DNA of 64,000 bases from Asticcacaulis sp. ZE23SCel15 (GCF_030505395.1 NZ_CP130044.1:2899001-2963000); one strand, 5' to 3'. Positions 37,265-47,837 are shown, numbered from the stretch's first letter. The notes: a model not told the origin generated them from the letters alone. Program-made: numbers and translations.

Positions 37265-37311
37265 GATCAAGGTCATTTTCACGAATATCGTGAAAATATC
37301 AGGCTTTGATC
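37265..37311. promoter_or_regulatory. Nested dyad (operator-like) upstream of the glycine-zipper gene
   Basis: ATTTTCACGA (37275-37284) and TCGTGAAAAT (37288-37297) form a perfect ten-base inverted repeat with a three-base spacer. Outside it, GATCAA (37265-37270) and TTGATC (37306-37311) form a second pair around nearly the same centre. There is no U-tract, so it looks like a protein site rather than a terminator. It lies in the 352-base gap between rpmF and 37460, which otherwise shows nothing I can name. Confidence 0.5.
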
Positions 37312-37459
37312 CTTCAAGCCGCATCAGGGACTTTATAGATCACTTATATATAGCCTATGCGCTACCATAAACAGGCCATAATCCATTCAGTTACCATTCA
37401 GGTTCATTGCGGCAATCTGTTTCCATACTGACACATTACGTCAACGCACGGTGAAGAGT

Positions 37460-38014
37460 ATGGAAACGCAAACACATTCAAAAAACCTATTAATACGCCA
37501 CCTTCCCAAGGCTGCGATCGCTTTAGGGCTTGGGCTGGCCATGGCTCTGCCGTCTGTAGCGTCAGCCTATGACGGCTATTGTTACGCCCGCCAAAGGGAG
37601 GCTCAGACAAATGGTACGGTGATCGGTGCCATAGCCGGGGCTGCCTTGGGCAGTAATATTGCCGGACGCGGCGACCGTACCGAAGGCGCTATTGCCGGTG
37701 CGGTTCTGGGCGGCGTGGTCGGCAACAGTGCGGGTCGCAACAGCGTCGATTGTTACGAAGGCCGCTATTACTCATACGATGACAGTGGCTATTACGATCC
37801 CCCGCCCCCACCGCGCGGCTATGTCGCTGTCTATTATAATGATCGTCCGCGCTATGGCTATCGCAACGTCTACCGCGAACGCTATTACGGCCATTACGGG
37901 CCACCGCCCCGCGCCTATTATCGTGATCGTGACCGTGACCGGCATGATCGATACGATCGCCATGACAGACATGACCGTCACGATCGAGGCCACCGCGGAC
38001 ATCACGACCGTTAA
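37460..38014 (+). CDS. Glycine-zipper exported protein with Arg/His/Asp repeat tail
   Basis: About 184 residues from ATG 37460; a GTG at 37451 is also in frame. A signal peptide (cut near VASAYDG) is followed by a glycine-zipper segment (VIGAIAGAALGSNIAG and AIAGAVLGGVVGNSAG) of the 2TM-glycine-zipper kind seen in outer membrane or envelope proteins. A Tyr/Pro-rich part (YYDPPPPPRGYVAVYY) and a tail of RHD/RDRD repeats follow. The tail is low complexity and charged. A bidirectional terminator follows. Function unknown. Confidence 0.75.
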   Translation: METQTHSKNLLIRHLPKAAIALGLGLAMALPSVASAYDGYCYARQREAQTNGTVIGAIAGAALGSNIAGRGDRTEGAIAGAVLGGVVGNSAGRNSVDCYEGRYYSYDDSGYYDPPPPPRGYVAVYYNDRPRYGYRNVYRERYYGHYGPPPRAYYRDRDRDRHDRYDRHDRHDRHDRGHRGHHDR

Positions 38015-38021
38015 TAATAAA

Positions 38022-38050
38022 AAAGCCGCCCTGTTTTGCAGGGCGGCTTT
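38022..38050. terminator. Bidirectional terminator between 37460 gene and rplA
   Basis: AAAGCCGCCCTG (38022-38033) and CAGGGCGGCTTT (38039-38050), loop TTTTG, with A and T residues on the outer sides. Confidence 0.92.
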
Positions 38051-38072
38051 AATTTTAGCATTAATCGAAAGA

Positions 38073-38762
38073 TTAGCCTTGGGCGGACGACGTATCGACC
38101 TTCACGCCCGGGCCCATGGTCGAAGACAGTGAAATCTTGCGAACATAGAGGCCCTTGGCACCCGACGGACGGGCCTTAACCAGAGCGTCAACCAGAGCGC
38201 GGACGTTCAACTCAAGCGCTTCGGTGGTGAAGGACACCTTGCCGACGCCCGCGTGAACAATACCGGTCTTTTCAACGCGGAACTCAACGGCACCGGACTT
38301 AGCGTCCTTAACAGCCTGAGCGACGTTTGGCGTAACCGTGCCGACCTTCGGGTTAGGCATCAGGCCGCGCGGACCAAGCACCTTACCCAGACGACCGACC
38401 AGAGCCATCATGTCCGGAGACGCGATAACGCGGTCAAAGTCCATGAAGCCGCCCTGAATCTTTTCGACTAGGTCTTCGGCACCGACGACTTCAGCGCCTG
38501 CGGCCAAAGCTTCTTCAGCCTTCTTGTCCTTGGCGAACACAGCGACGCGAACGTCTTTGCCGGTGCCGGACGGCAGTTGAACGACGCCGCGGACCTGCTG
38601 GTCAGCGTGACGTGGATCAACACCCAGATTGATGGCGATTTCAACGGATTCGTCAAACTTGGCCTTGGCGTTGGTTTTCACAACATTCAGGGCGTCGGTG
38701 ACAGTGTGCAGCTTTACGGAATCAACATCCCAAGCCTTGATGCGCTTTGCAATTTTGGTCAT
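38073..38762 (-). CDS. rplA: 50S ribosomal protein L1
   Basis: A 229-residue protein of the L1 stalk, which moves deacylated tRNA from the E site; it can also repress its own mRNA. Signatures: [58 protein letters not shown]. It follows rplK by 11 bases, the usual order. Confidence 0.97.
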   Translation of the reverse strand: MTKIAKRIKAWDVDSVKLHTVTDALNVVKTNAKAKFDESVEIAINLGVDPRHADQQVRGVVQLPSGTGKDVRVAVFAKDKKAEEALAAGAEVVGAEDLVEKIQGGFMDFDRVIASPDMMALVGRLGKVLGPRGLMPNPKVGTVTPNVAQAVKDAKSGAVEFRVEKTGIVHAGVGKVSFTTEALELNVRALVDALVKARPSGAKGLYVRKISLSSTMGPGVKVDTSSAQG

Positions 38763-38773
38763 CAGAATTCCCC

Positions 38774-39202
38774 TTAATCGACGATCTTCAGACCCATCGA
38801 ACGGGCTGAGCCCTCGATGATCTTAGCGGCGGAAGCGATGTCGTGAGCCGACAGATCCTTCATCTTCTTTTCAGCGATTTCACGAAGCTGAGCTTGCGTG
38901 ATCTGGCCAGCGCTGTCGCGACCAGGCTTGGTCGAACCGGACTTAAGGCCCAGAGCTTGCTTGATGAAGAAGGTGGCAGGTGGTGTCTTGGTCACAAACG
39001 TGAACGACTTGTCCTGATAAACCGTGATGATGGTCGGCAGCGGTGTGCCTTTTTCCACGTTTTCAGTACGGGCGTTGAATTCCTTACAGAAACCCATGAT
39101 GTTCACGCCGCGTTGACCCAGTGCAGGGCCGATGGGGGGCGAAGGTGTGGCCGAGCCAGCCTTCACCTGGAGCTTGATGTAGCCCAGGATTTTCTTAGCC
39201 AT
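38774..39202 (-). CDS. rplK: 50S ribosomal protein L11
   Basis: A 142-residue protein at the GTPase centre. [27 protein letters not shown], and [19 protein letters not shown] are typical. A gap of 219 bases with a terminator-like hairpin separates it from nusG, so rplK-rplA probably have their own promoter. Confidence 0.97.
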   Translation of the reverse strand: MAKKILGYIKLQVKAGSATPSPPIGPALGQRGVNIMGFCKEFNARTENVEKGTPLPTIITVYQDKSFTFVTKTPPATFFIKQALGLKSGSTKPGRDSAGQITQAQLREIAEKKMKDLSAHDIASAAKIIEGSARSMGLKIVD

Positions 39203-39351
39203 TGGATATCTCCTGTAATCCCGATATATTGGGATATTGTGAGCCGTGGTATGGATGGCCTTAGCTATCGGCCTCCCACGGATTTAACCTCGCATGACGC
39301 GAAGAGCGGGCGCTATAGCCGGTTTCCCAGACATGCGCAACCGCTTCAAAT

Positions 39352-39397
39352 AAAAAAGCCAGACTTTGCAACGAAAAACCCTGCAAAACCTGGCTTT
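39352..39397 (-). terminator. Terminator or attenuator after nusG
   Basis: An AAAGCCAG arm (39355-39362) pairs with CTGGCTTT (39390-39397); a second pair TTTGCA/TGCAAA lies inside. On the minus strand it ends GGCTTTTTTATT, a good U-tract, and lies just after nusG. Confidence 0.8.
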
Positions 39398-39421
39398 GAA
39401 CTTAATAATCCGAATTGCGGA

Positions 39422-39994
39422 TTAAGCGGTCTTCTCAACCTGTGAGAACTCCAGATCGACCGGCGTGGCGCGTCCGAAGATCGACACCGATACCTTAAGG
39501 CGGGCATGATCCTGATCGACGCTTTCGACCACACCGTCGAAACTGGCGAACGGCCCGTCAATGACCTTGATCTTTTCACCGATATCGAACGACAGAACCA
39601 CCTTGGGCTTTTCAGCGGCGACATCAGCCGTGCCGATGATGCGCTGAACTTCCTTTTCAGTGACCGGGATAGGCTTTTGGCCGGAACCTAAGAACCCCGT
39701 GACCTTCGGTGTATTTTTGACGAGGTGATAGGCCTCATCGGTCATTTCCATCTTCACCAGCACATAACCGGGGAAGAACTTGCGTTCGCTGTTGAACTTA
39801 CGACCGCGGCGGATCTCGACCACATCTTCGGTCGGCACCAAAATCTCAGAGAACTTGTCTTCAAGCCCCTGCGACTTAGCCTGATCACGCAGAGATTCAG
39901 CCACCTTCTTCTCGAAGTTTGAATAGGCGTGAACGATGTACCACTTATGGCGCGGATTCGGAGCCAGGGCAGCGTCGAGTGTGTCATTTGCCAT
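39422..39994 (-). CDS. nusG: Transcription termination/antitermination factor NusG
   Basis: A 190-residue factor that binds RNA polymerase and links it to Rho or ribosomes. The NGN domain (WYIVHAYSNFEKKVAESL, FFPGYVLVKMEMTDEAYHLV) and a C-terminal KOW domain (IGEKIKVIDGPFASFDGVVE) are complete. It lies 12 bases downstream of secE, the standard pair. Confidence 0.97.
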   Translation of the reverse strand: MANDTLDAALAPNPRHKWYIVHAYSNFEKKVAESLRDQAKSQGLEDKFSEILVPTEDVVEIRRGRKFNSERKFFPGYVLVKMEMTDEAYHLVKNTPKVTGFLGSGQKPIPVTEKEVQRIIGTADVAAEKPKVVLSFDIGEKIKVIDGPFASFDGVVESVDQDHARLKVSVSIFGRATPVDLEFSQVEKTA

Positions 39995-40006
39995 GAGCGA
40001 TGGTCC

Positions 40007-40333
40007 TTATCTACCGATGTTCGTCAGCCAACTGACGCTGAAGCCCAAAATACCGTCAATCACAAAGAAGAACGCTGCAGCGACAACCACCATGATCAGA
40101 ACCATGACGGTCGTGATCCAGGTTTCCTTGCGCGACGTCCAGGTGATCTTGCGACGTTCCTGCTGGACTTCCTGAATGAATTTGGCCGGGCTGGTCTTTT
40201 TCTTAGGCGTAACCGGTGCCGAAGACGCGCTCGTCCCCGCCCCTTGCGCAGACATCTGAGGCTTGGCCACATCCACAGCTCCGGCCTTAGCCGGCGATAC
40301 CGTGGGGGTCTTCGAGGTAGGTTTCTTCGCCAT
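40007..40333 (-). CDS. secE: Preprotein translocase subunit SecE
   Basis: A 108-residue protein with an N-terminal Lys/Pro/Ala-rich extension of about 45 residues and the conserved SecE core: FIQEVQQERRKITWTSRKET followed by one membrane helix (VMVLIMVVVAAAFFFVIDGI). It clamps SecY. The extension is longer than in single-TM SecE proteins of about 65 residues but is seen in related genomes. tRNA-Trp lies 72 bases upstream. Confidence 0.94.
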   Translation of the reverse strand: MAKKPTSKTPTVSPAKAGAVDVAKPQMSAQGAGTSASSAPVTPKKKTSPAKFIQEVQQERRKITWTSRKETWITTVMVLIMVVVAAAFFFVIDGILGFSVSWLTNIGR

Positions 40334-40405
40334 AAGAATTGACGTTCCGACTTCTAAACAACAAAACGGAGGCCCAAAAGAATTGTTTTGAGCCTCAGAA
40401 AAAAG

Positions 40406-40481
40406 TGGCAGGGGCAGAGGGACTCGAACCCACGACTTCCGGTTTTGGAGACCGGCGCTCTACCAGCTGAGCTATACCCCT
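40406..40481 (-). tRNA. tRNA-Trp (anticodon CCA)
   Basis: Seventy-six bases with encoded CCA. Acceptor AGGGGTA/TGCCCCT, T-loop GGGTTCGAGTCCC, anticodon loop CTCCAAA, so the anticodon is CCA. It stands ahead of secE-nusG, a common order in alphaproteobacteria. Confidence 0.97.
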
Positions 40482-40666
40482 ATGTGATGGCATATTGGAC
40501 GCAAACCAAATGTTTGCAAGATATGCCGGGCACTCAGAATCTCAGTTATTATGACAACTTTCGACCCTTAAGAGCCGTGCGGTGTATCAGCGCTTAACGC
40601 CAAGGGCAAGGGGGTTTGCAGCTTTCAACTTGATTTTGTTGTGGTCAATCGTCGGCTGGCAAGACT

Positions 40667-41536
40667 TCAGTTACCAAGACTTATGTTGCCCGACCCCATC
40701 ACAGATCGCTGTATATTGCCGGTCACTTTTTTAAGATAGACATTCCCGGAGCCGACAATACTGATGTCGACATCTTTTACGGTGCCGCCGTAGTGAAGCT
40801 TACCCGAACCGGCAATATTGAGTTCCAGCTTAGGGGATGCGCCATCTACGATCTTAACATCACCCGATCCGGCAATAGCCACCTCACCCGGCCCGTTAAG
40901 CCGCAAAACCGTTATGTCGCCATTACCGCCAATGGCCGCTTCAAGCTTAGTGATATTGCCCGTGCGCACTGTGCCTGAGCCACCAATGGCGATGCTGGCT
41001 GACCGGGCGTCTCCGATCGTGACATCACCTGAGCCACCAATGCTTATGTCAACCGTCTCAGCGACATGGCCGACATGCCAGGTGCCGCAGCCGGAAACCG
41101 ATAGCTCAAGCCGTTGCGCCGTTCCCATTTCGCCGTAAACGCCGCCATTTGAACTGATGACGACATCGGCAGGCATTTTAACATAGATGACCGGCAAGTC
41201 CTTGACCGGCACAGTCGCCCCGCCCATGCCGCCAAACGTGATATCTCCGTCTTTGCCATTGACGCATCGTATCGCCTTGGCCTTCAGTCCACCATCCGCG
41301 ATCAAAGAATCTCCGGACGTTCTAACCATAATCTTGGGGACGCTGGACGAACCATAGGCGACTTTGAGATCAATATCGCTGCGCCCGGAATCAGGTACGA
41401 TGACAACTCTGGCCGCCATATTACGCAAATCAAGTTCGGTCGCCATCAGGGCGTTAGCAGGTGCCGCTGCGGCCGCTATTGCAAGCCCTGAAATCAGACT
41501 TGCGGTAGTATAAGCGACCATATGGGTTTGGGTCAT
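40667..41536 (-). CDS. DUF2807-like (GIN domain) exported beta-repeat protein
   Basis: A 289-residue secreted protein. Signal segment with LISGLAIAAAAAPANA. The body is a series of short beta-strand repeats with GSGDV, GSGTV, GNGDI, GSGDVKI, GSGKL, GSGNV, GSGNI at spacing of about 20 residues, typical of the DUF2807/GIN beta-helix-like fold. Such proteins are thought to be surface or periplasmic; no enzymatic role is known. It lies with the next two genes between tRNA-Trp and tuf, which are usually close neighbours. Confidence 0.75.
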   Translation of the reverse strand: MTQTHMVAYTTASLISGLAIAAAAAPANALMATELDLRNMAARVVIVPDSGRSDIDLKVAYGSSSVPKIMVRTSGDSLIADGGLKAKAIRCVNGKDGDITFGGMGGATVPVKDLPVIYVKMPADVVISSNGGVYGEMGTAQRLELSVSGCGTWHVGHVAETVDISIGGSGDVTIGDARSASIAIGGSGTVRTGNITKLEAAIGGNGDITVLRLNGPGEVAIAGSGDVKIVDGASPKLELNIAGSGKLHYGGTVKDVDISIVGSGNVYLKKVTGNIQRSVMGSGNISLGN

Positions 41537-41641
41537 TTACGCTTTCCAGACAACATTTTGAGCGCGGTTAAAGAGACCGCAGGCCAATTGTGTGACCAGC
41601 GGTCATCAAAAACAACTTAATTACTTGTCATGAAAGGATTG

Positions 41642-43849
41642 TCACGGTTTCAGCTTGCGATCAAAGAAGTCCAGATAAAGCCTGTAGCGAAACAGATTCT
41701 TGGCATTGCCCCGGACTCCGTGACGCTCTCCGGGGTAAAGCATAAGTTCAAACGGTATCGATTTTTGCTGCAAGGCTTCGATCACACGCGTTGTATTGGC
41801 CAGAATAACATTGTCATCGGCCATACCGTGCATCAGCAGCAGGCTATGGGCTTTGAGGTTATCCAGCCGGTTCACGACATCGTATTTTTCGTAGTTATCC
41901 GCATTGGCCTGCGGTGTGGACATGTAGCGTTCAGTATAGGCCGTATCGTAAAGCCCCCATTCTGTAGGCGGCGCCCCTGCAGCACCTGCGGCAAAAGGTG
42001 TATCTTTGGCGGTCAGGACCATAAGGGTGACAAATCCGCCCTGCGACCAGCCCATCATGCCAATGTGTTCGCCATCAACATAAGGCAGGGTTTTCAGCCA
42101 GTTGGCGCCCATGATCTGATCATCGATATCAGGCCCGCCGAATTGCTTATATATCGCCCGCTCAAACGCCACGGATCGATTGGGCGTGCCGCGGTTGTCC
42201 AGAGAAAAGACAATATAGCCCGCCTCCTGAAACAAACGATCTGCCGGATTGACCCACGTTTTTTGCACCATCGCCTTAGCCGGACCGCCGTAGATGGAGA
42301 CAATAACCGGATATCTCTTCGACGGATCGAAGCCCTTGGGCTTCAGCATTGACCATTGCAGATCCTGACCATCAGAAGCCTTTAGTGTGCCAAATTCAGG
42401 TGCGGAATACTCATCTTTAAACGCGAAGTATGGATGATTTTGGTCTAGTGCATTTTCTTCGATCCAGCGGATCAGCTTGCCCCGCGCATCATAAAGGCCC
42501 GTTTGTGAGGGTGTTTTCGGATCAGAATAGGTGCCGATAAATACCTTACCGCCATCGGATACAGATGTGACCCACCAGCCACCCGCTGAGGTCACCGCGA
42601 CCGGAGCGGTTGGGGTTTTATAACTGACTTTATATAGGCGACTTTCGATCGGTGTATCTTTTGACGCCTCAAACCATGCGTCTCCGGTCACCTCGTTGAC
42701 CGAGGCAATATGATCGACCGGCCAATCGCCTTTGGTAACTTGATGGATCAGTTTACCATCAGCCCCGTAAAGATAGATGTGGTTGTTGCCATCGGCCTCG
42801 GAGGCCCACAAAAAGCGACCATCTTTCAGGGGCTTGAAATCGTTGTTGAGATCAATCCAGCTATCTGATGTTTCCGACAAAAGCACGGACGAAGCACCGG
42901 TCGCCGGATCGACCTTTAACAGATCAAGCTGTTGCTGAGTACGGCTCAAGCGCTGCACATAAAGGGTCTTGCCATCCGCCGACCAGTTCACCCGCGCCAG
43001 ATAGATATCGCTATTATTACCCAGATCGACCTTGATCGCCTTCCCATTCAGGGTTTTGACGTAAAGTTCAACGACCGCGTTCTTAGTTCCCGCCTTAGGA
43101 TAGCGCTGTTCAACCAACTTAAACGCCGATCCGCCAATTTCGATACGCGGCACAATATCGACCTGGCTTTCATCAACCTTGGCATAGGCGATGCGGCCGC
43201 TGTCCGGCGACCACCAACAACCTGTGTAGCGCCCCAGTTCTTCCTGCGCGATAAATTCGGCCACACCGTAGCTTAAAGTGCCATCACCTTTAGGTGTCAC
43301 GGCCATCTCAGCACCAGACGCCATATCTTTCACATAAAGGGAATTGGCGCGCACATAAGAGAGGTGCTTGCCCGATGGACTAAGCTTGGCGTCAACTTCA
43401 TCGTCCGGCGTGTCGGTGACCTGAGTGATTTTGCGGCTGGCCCGATCGACGCGGTAAATGTCGCCGTCCAGCGGCACCAGAATGGACTTCGATGATCCAT
43501 CCCAATCATAAGCCACCACACCACGCGCCGATACGCGCATACGCTCACGGCGGGCCTTTTCGGCTTCGGACAAGATTTTGCTTGCAGATGACAATTGATC
43601 AGCATCAACCAGCACGTAAGGTGCCCCGCCCCTCACCGGCACAGCCCATAAATCCTGAACCTGAGCGTTGCTGGCCTTGGGTTTCAGCCATGTCAGTATT
43701 TCACCATCGGGGGAAAGTTTGGCACCTACCGCTTTAGGGCCCGATAAGGCCGGATCGGAAAACACCCGCTCAGGTGTCAGGATTTCCGCCTGCGCACTAA
43801 CCGCCAAACACAATATCCACGCCGACACACCAAACCGTAATACTGACAT
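41642..43849 (-). CDS. S9-family peptidase (dipeptidyl peptidase IV-like)
   Basis: A 735-residue secreted prolyl-type peptidase. A signal peptide (RFGVSAWILCLAVSAQA) is followed by an eight-bladed beta-propeller (about residues 30-480) and an alpha/beta hydrolase domain with the nucleophile in GWSQGGFVTL, Asp in MHGMADDNV and His in GERHGVR. GWSQGG replaces the more usual GWSYGG. It trims dipeptides with Pro or Ala in second place. ATG at 43849, with GAGG upstream, is preferred over the TTG at 43861. Confidence 0.92.
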   Translation of the reverse strand: MSVLRFGVSAWILCLAVSAQAEILTPERVFSDPALSGPKAVGAKLSPDGEILTWLKPKASNAQVQDLWAVPVRGGAPYVLVDADQLSSASKILSEAEKARRERMRVSARGVVAYDWDGSSKSILVPLDGDIYRVDRASRKITQVTDTPDDEVDAKLSPSGKHLSYVRANSLYVKDMASGAEMAVTPKGDGTLSYGVAEFIAQEELGRYTGCWWSPDSGRIAYAKVDESQVDIVPRIEIGGSAFKLVEQRYPKAGTKNAVVELYVKTLNGKAIKVDLGNNSDIYLARVNWSADGKTLYVQRLSRTQQQLDLLKVDPATGASSVLLSETSDSWIDLNNDFKPLKDGRFLWASEADGNNHIYLYGADGKLIHQVTKGDWPVDHIASVNEVTGDAWFEASKDTPIESRLYKVSYKTPTAPVAVTSAGGWWVTSVSDGGKVFIGTYSDPKTPSQTGLYDARGKLIRWIEENALDQNHPYFAFKDEYSAPEFGTLKASDGQDLQWSMLKPKGFDPSKRYPVIVSIYGGPAKAMVQKTWVNPADRLFQEAGYIVFSLDNRGTPNRSVAFERAIYKQFGGPDIDDQIMGANWLKTLPYVDGEHIGMMGWSQGGFVTLMVLTAKDTPFAAGAAGAPPTEWGLYDTAYTERYMSTPQANADNYEKYDVVNRLDNLKAHSLLLMHGMADDNVILANTTRVIEALQQKSIPFELMLYPGERHGVRGNAKNLFRYRLYLDFFDRKLKP

Positions 43850-43940
43850 TTGCAACCTCAAAACCTAACTCGCCCGAACGCTAACGGGTGCCCATAACGA
43901 ACGTCAAGGTTATAGAGCTTCACACATCAAAAAAGTAACG

Positions 43941-45092
43941 TCAGAAACCAGCATAGGTGCCCCGGAGCAGTAATTCGGGTAACACGACCGAAACTGCCAT
44001 ACTCACCGACAAGCGGCTACGCTTGATGGCTCTACGCACAATCTGCCAGCCCCCGTGCAATTGTCCGCTAAGTTTCAACTCGCAGGCGCGGACTATACGC
44101 AACCGCCGCATCAATTGCGCCCGTAGCCCATTTATGCGGTTCACCGATTGACGGGAGGGCGCTGCCAACACATGCCCTTCCCAACACGGCTCAAAATGGG
44201 TGGTTAGTGGCGATTTATAGGCTTCATCGCCGCAGCCGAAATCCACGCGTTTCACATGGCCTGATACCGCTTTCATAATGTCCAGCGTCATCAAAATGCC
44301 AACGCCATACCGCGCAAAGGCCGGGTCATATCCCGGAAACCATAGGTGCAGATCGCTGCCACTTTTTAAGGCAACCTCAACCGCGATGATGCGCTCACCG
44401 TGTCTGTAAACACCAGCCATCAATCCGAAGTCATCACTATTTTGTTTTGCCAGTGCCCGTAACATATCTGCGGTCCAACCACATGCGAAGACATCGTGCA
44501 ACCCGCTTTGGCGATATTGACTTCGCTTGCAATCAACAATCCATTTTAGCGCTTCTGGCGTGACCGGCTCCCAACTGAACACAAGGTCAGGATAGTCCTT
44601 GTTCAGATTGCGTCGGCAGCGTTCGGTGTTGCGGAAAACCTTTTTATGCTGTTCATAATTGGCGCTGTAATAGGTTTCAAAACCGGCAGATACATCGGCA
44701 TAAAGACGCTTTTGTGGCCGCGGGCTTTCACATGGAGCGGAGCGATCAATTAGCCCCTGAAACTCAAAGCATCGCGCTTTTAAAAGACTAACAATATCGC
44801 TCAGATCAATATTTTCAACGGCGATTACGGCCTGAAAATCTGTCAGGGGTGCTGCAAAGGCCTGAATTATCCGACCGCGTTTTTGAAATGGAAAGAAACC
44901 CACCAACCGATCACCGCTATATAGTCTGGCGATAAAGGCCTGGGGAACGGTCTTTGCGATAGCCTGAAAATATCGAACGTCAAAATAAGGCCCCCAAAGT
45001 TCAGGCCGTTGTTTGAGGCATTGCGACCAAAGCGCCAGATCCGCCGCATTTAGCTGATCGGCGGTTATGACTTCGATGTGAGTTAATTTCAT
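43941..45092 (-). CDS. GNAT/FemAB-like acetyltransferase (CelD/BcsL type)
   Basis: A 383-residue protein of the Acetyltransf_6 kind. The N-terminal part has LVGFFPFQKRGRIIQAFAAPLTDFQAVI and the C-terminal GNAT fold has NTERCRRNLNKDYPD, ERIIAVEVALKSGSDLHLWFPGYDPAFARYGVGILMTLD split over several strands, and VDFGCGDEAYKSPLTT. Family members often act with exopolysaccharide or cell wall genes, but none is adjacent. Substrate unknown. It is followed by the S9 peptidase gene on the same strand. Confidence 0.75.
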   Translation of the reverse strand: MKLTHIEVITADQLNAADLALWSQCLKQRPELWGPYFDVRYFQAIAKTVPQAFIARLYSGDRLVGFFPFQKRGRIIQAFAAPLTDFQAVIAVENIDLSDIVSLLKARCFEFQGLIDRSAPCESPRPQKRLYADVSAGFETYYSANYEQHKKVFRNTERCRRNLNKDYPDLVFSWEPVTPEALKWIVDCKRSQYRQSGLHDVFACGWTADMLRALAKQNSDDFGLMAGVYRHGERIIAVEVALKSGSDLHLWFPGYDPAFARYGVGILMTLDIMKAVSGHVKRVDFGCGDEAYKSPLTTHFEPCWEGHVLAAPSRQSVNRINGLRAQLMRRLRIVRACELKLSGQLHGGWQIVRRAIKRSRLSVSMAVSVVLPELLLRGTYAGF

Positions 45093-45190
45093 GCGGTCGG
45101 TTCCTGCCCCATTGCCCTGTTTTTTTCGCCGCTCTTTTTTATTAGCTTCATTAGTTTAATATTTTGCAAGCCCATACAACCACATACATA

Positions 45191-45221
45191 AAAACCCCTC
45201 CGGTTTGCACCGAAGGGGTTT
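45191..45221 (-). terminator. Terminator of tuf
   Basis: AAACCCCT and AGGGGTTT arms with inner CGG/CCG pair make a stem; on the minus strand GGGGTTTTTATG follows. It is 56 bases after the tuf stop. Confidence 0.88.
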
Positions 45222-45276
45222 GATTTAGTCACCGTCATCTCAGCTTGCGCCAAGTTCCGGTTCTAGGGGCTTGCCC

Positions 45277-46467
<1,191 letters not shown>

Positions 46468-46515
46468 AGGTCAGGCTCCGTATTGCCCAGTCGGGCTAAG
46501 GTTTTGAAATGAAAT

Positions 46516-46589
46516 TGGAGCGGGTAGACGGGATCGAACCGACATCCTCAGCTTGGAAGGCTGCTGCACTACCATTGTGCTATACCCGC
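46516..46589 (-). tRNA. tRNA-Gly (anticodon TCC)
   Basis: Seventy-four bases with CCA. Acceptor GCGGGTA/TACCCGC, anticodon loop CTTCCAA, anticodon TCC. It lies between tRNA-Tyr and tuf. Confidence 0.97.
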
Positions 46590-46592
46590 GCA

Positions 46593-46626
46593 CGAAAGCA
46601 TTTTGCTGTTTAGCAAAACACTTTCG
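46593..46626. other. Hairpin between tRNA-Gly and tRNA-Tyr
   Basis: Fifteen-base arms with two mismatches (46593-46607 and 46612-46626) and a four-base loop. It probably acts in processing the joint tRNA transcript or pausing. Confidence 0.6.
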
Positions 46627-46691
46627 TAAGTCGATCGGGGACTACAGTTTTTCAAGCCTTTAAGACCTGTCGCGGCAGACAGGTCGTGCGA

Positions 46692-46774
46692 TGGTGGGGG
46701 AAGCAGGACTCGAACCTGCGAAGCTTACGCAGGGGATTTACAGTCCCCCCCTTTGCCGCTCGGGACATTCCCCC
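46692..46774 (-). tRNA. tRNA-Tyr (anticodon GTA)
   Basis: Eighty-three bases with CCA and a long variable arm. Acceptor GGGGGAA/TTCCCCC, anticodon loop CTGTAAA, anticodon GTA. First element of the Tyr-Gly-tuf series. Confidence 0.97.
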
Positions 46775-46958
46775 ATGCGCACGTCTGATTTTCAAGGCTT
46801 GAAAACCTGCTGCTTTAAACTCGACCTTTGAAAAAAGGACAAGCCCAAAAACAAAAAAACTTTCTGGTTTCTGTGGATGTCCTCTCAACACATATGTAAA
46901 GACAACATCATAATTAGCCAAAAAGCCTGTCAGGCCTCAAATCGGAGCGCGTCTTATA

Positions 46959-47837
46959 GTGTCCATTAATCGCGAACGCAACGGTCACAAATCCCGTCAG
47001 GGCCAAAAATCGCACTTTTCCGCAAAAAGCGCACCAACAAAGCCTGAAAGCGGCGGTCGTGAACGCAGTGAAACAAAGCCTAAAACACCACAAATTCAAC
47101 GCCATAAGGTGTCAGAAGATGGATGGATATGGGGTGTTCATGCGGTCGAAGCGGCCTTAAAAAATTCAGCTCGCAAAGGGCCTTTTCAGCTATTTGCGAC
47201 CGAAGACCGTGCCAAAGCCCTCCCCCAGGCCCTGATCAGACGTAGTGATCTCAACTTTCGCCCCACGCCGATGGCCGATTTTATGCGCATCCTCCCCCAA
47301 GGCGCGGTGCATCAGGGGATCGCCCTCAATGCTCCGCCTCCGGAAGGTGACGACCTCGAAGCCTTGATGCAGGATAATGGTGTGCTGCTGATGCTCGATC
47401 AGGTCACCGACCCTCAGAATGTCGGCGCCATCTTCCGCTCATCGGCGGCATTCGGTGTTCAGGGCCTGATCATGCAGGATCGCCATTCGCCGGTCATGCA
47501 GGGCGTGCTGGCTAAAACCGCCGCGGGTGCCATGGATATGGTGCCTTTTTCTAAGGTCACCAACTTGTCCCGTGCGCTGGAAAGCTTACGCGATGAGGGC
47601 TGGATCAGTATCGGCCTTGCCGGAAATACCGATGATACCTTGCAAGGCGTCCTATCCACCCAGCCCCAACCGCGCAAGGTGGTGCTGGTGCTGGGCTCCG
47701 AAGGCGATGGTCTGCGTCGTCTGGTGGCCGAACACTGCGATCATCTGGCCAAAATCCCCATGCCGGGCGGATTTGAGAGCCTGAACGTCAGCCACGCCGC
47801 CTCTATCGCACTTTATGAAGCCTGCGCCCGCAACTGA
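46959..47837 (+). CDS. rlmB: 23S rRNA guanosine-2251 2'-O-methyltransferase
   Basis: A 292-residue SpoU/TrmH-type methyltransferase using SAM. A basic N-terminal tail of about 50 residues is followed by the RNA-binding domain (WGVHAVEAALKNSARK) and the knotted catalytic domain with LLMLDQVTDPQNVGAIFRSSAAF, VLVLGSEGDGLR and IPMPGGFESLNVSHAASIALYE. The start is GTG at 46959, with GGAG upstream. It is divergent from tRNA-Tyr. Confidence 0.94.
   Translation: MSINRERNGHKSRQGQKSHFSAKSAPTKPESGGRERSETKPKTPQIQRHKVSEDGWIWGVHAVEAALKNSARKGPFQLFATEDRAKALPQALIRRSDLNFRPTPMADFMRILPQGAVHQGIALNAPPPEGDDLEALMQDNGVLLMLDQVTDPQNVGAIFRSSAAFGVQGLIMQDRHSPVMQGVLAKTAAGAMDMVPFSKVTNLSRALESLRDEGWISIGLAGNTDDTLQGVLSTQPQPRKVVLVLGSEGDGLRRLVAEHCDHLAKIPMPGGFESLNVSHAASIALYEACARN

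Noticed and set aside
37925-38011. CRISPR-like short repeats
   Set aside because: The repeats are part of the RHD/RDRD codons, with no spacers of even size.
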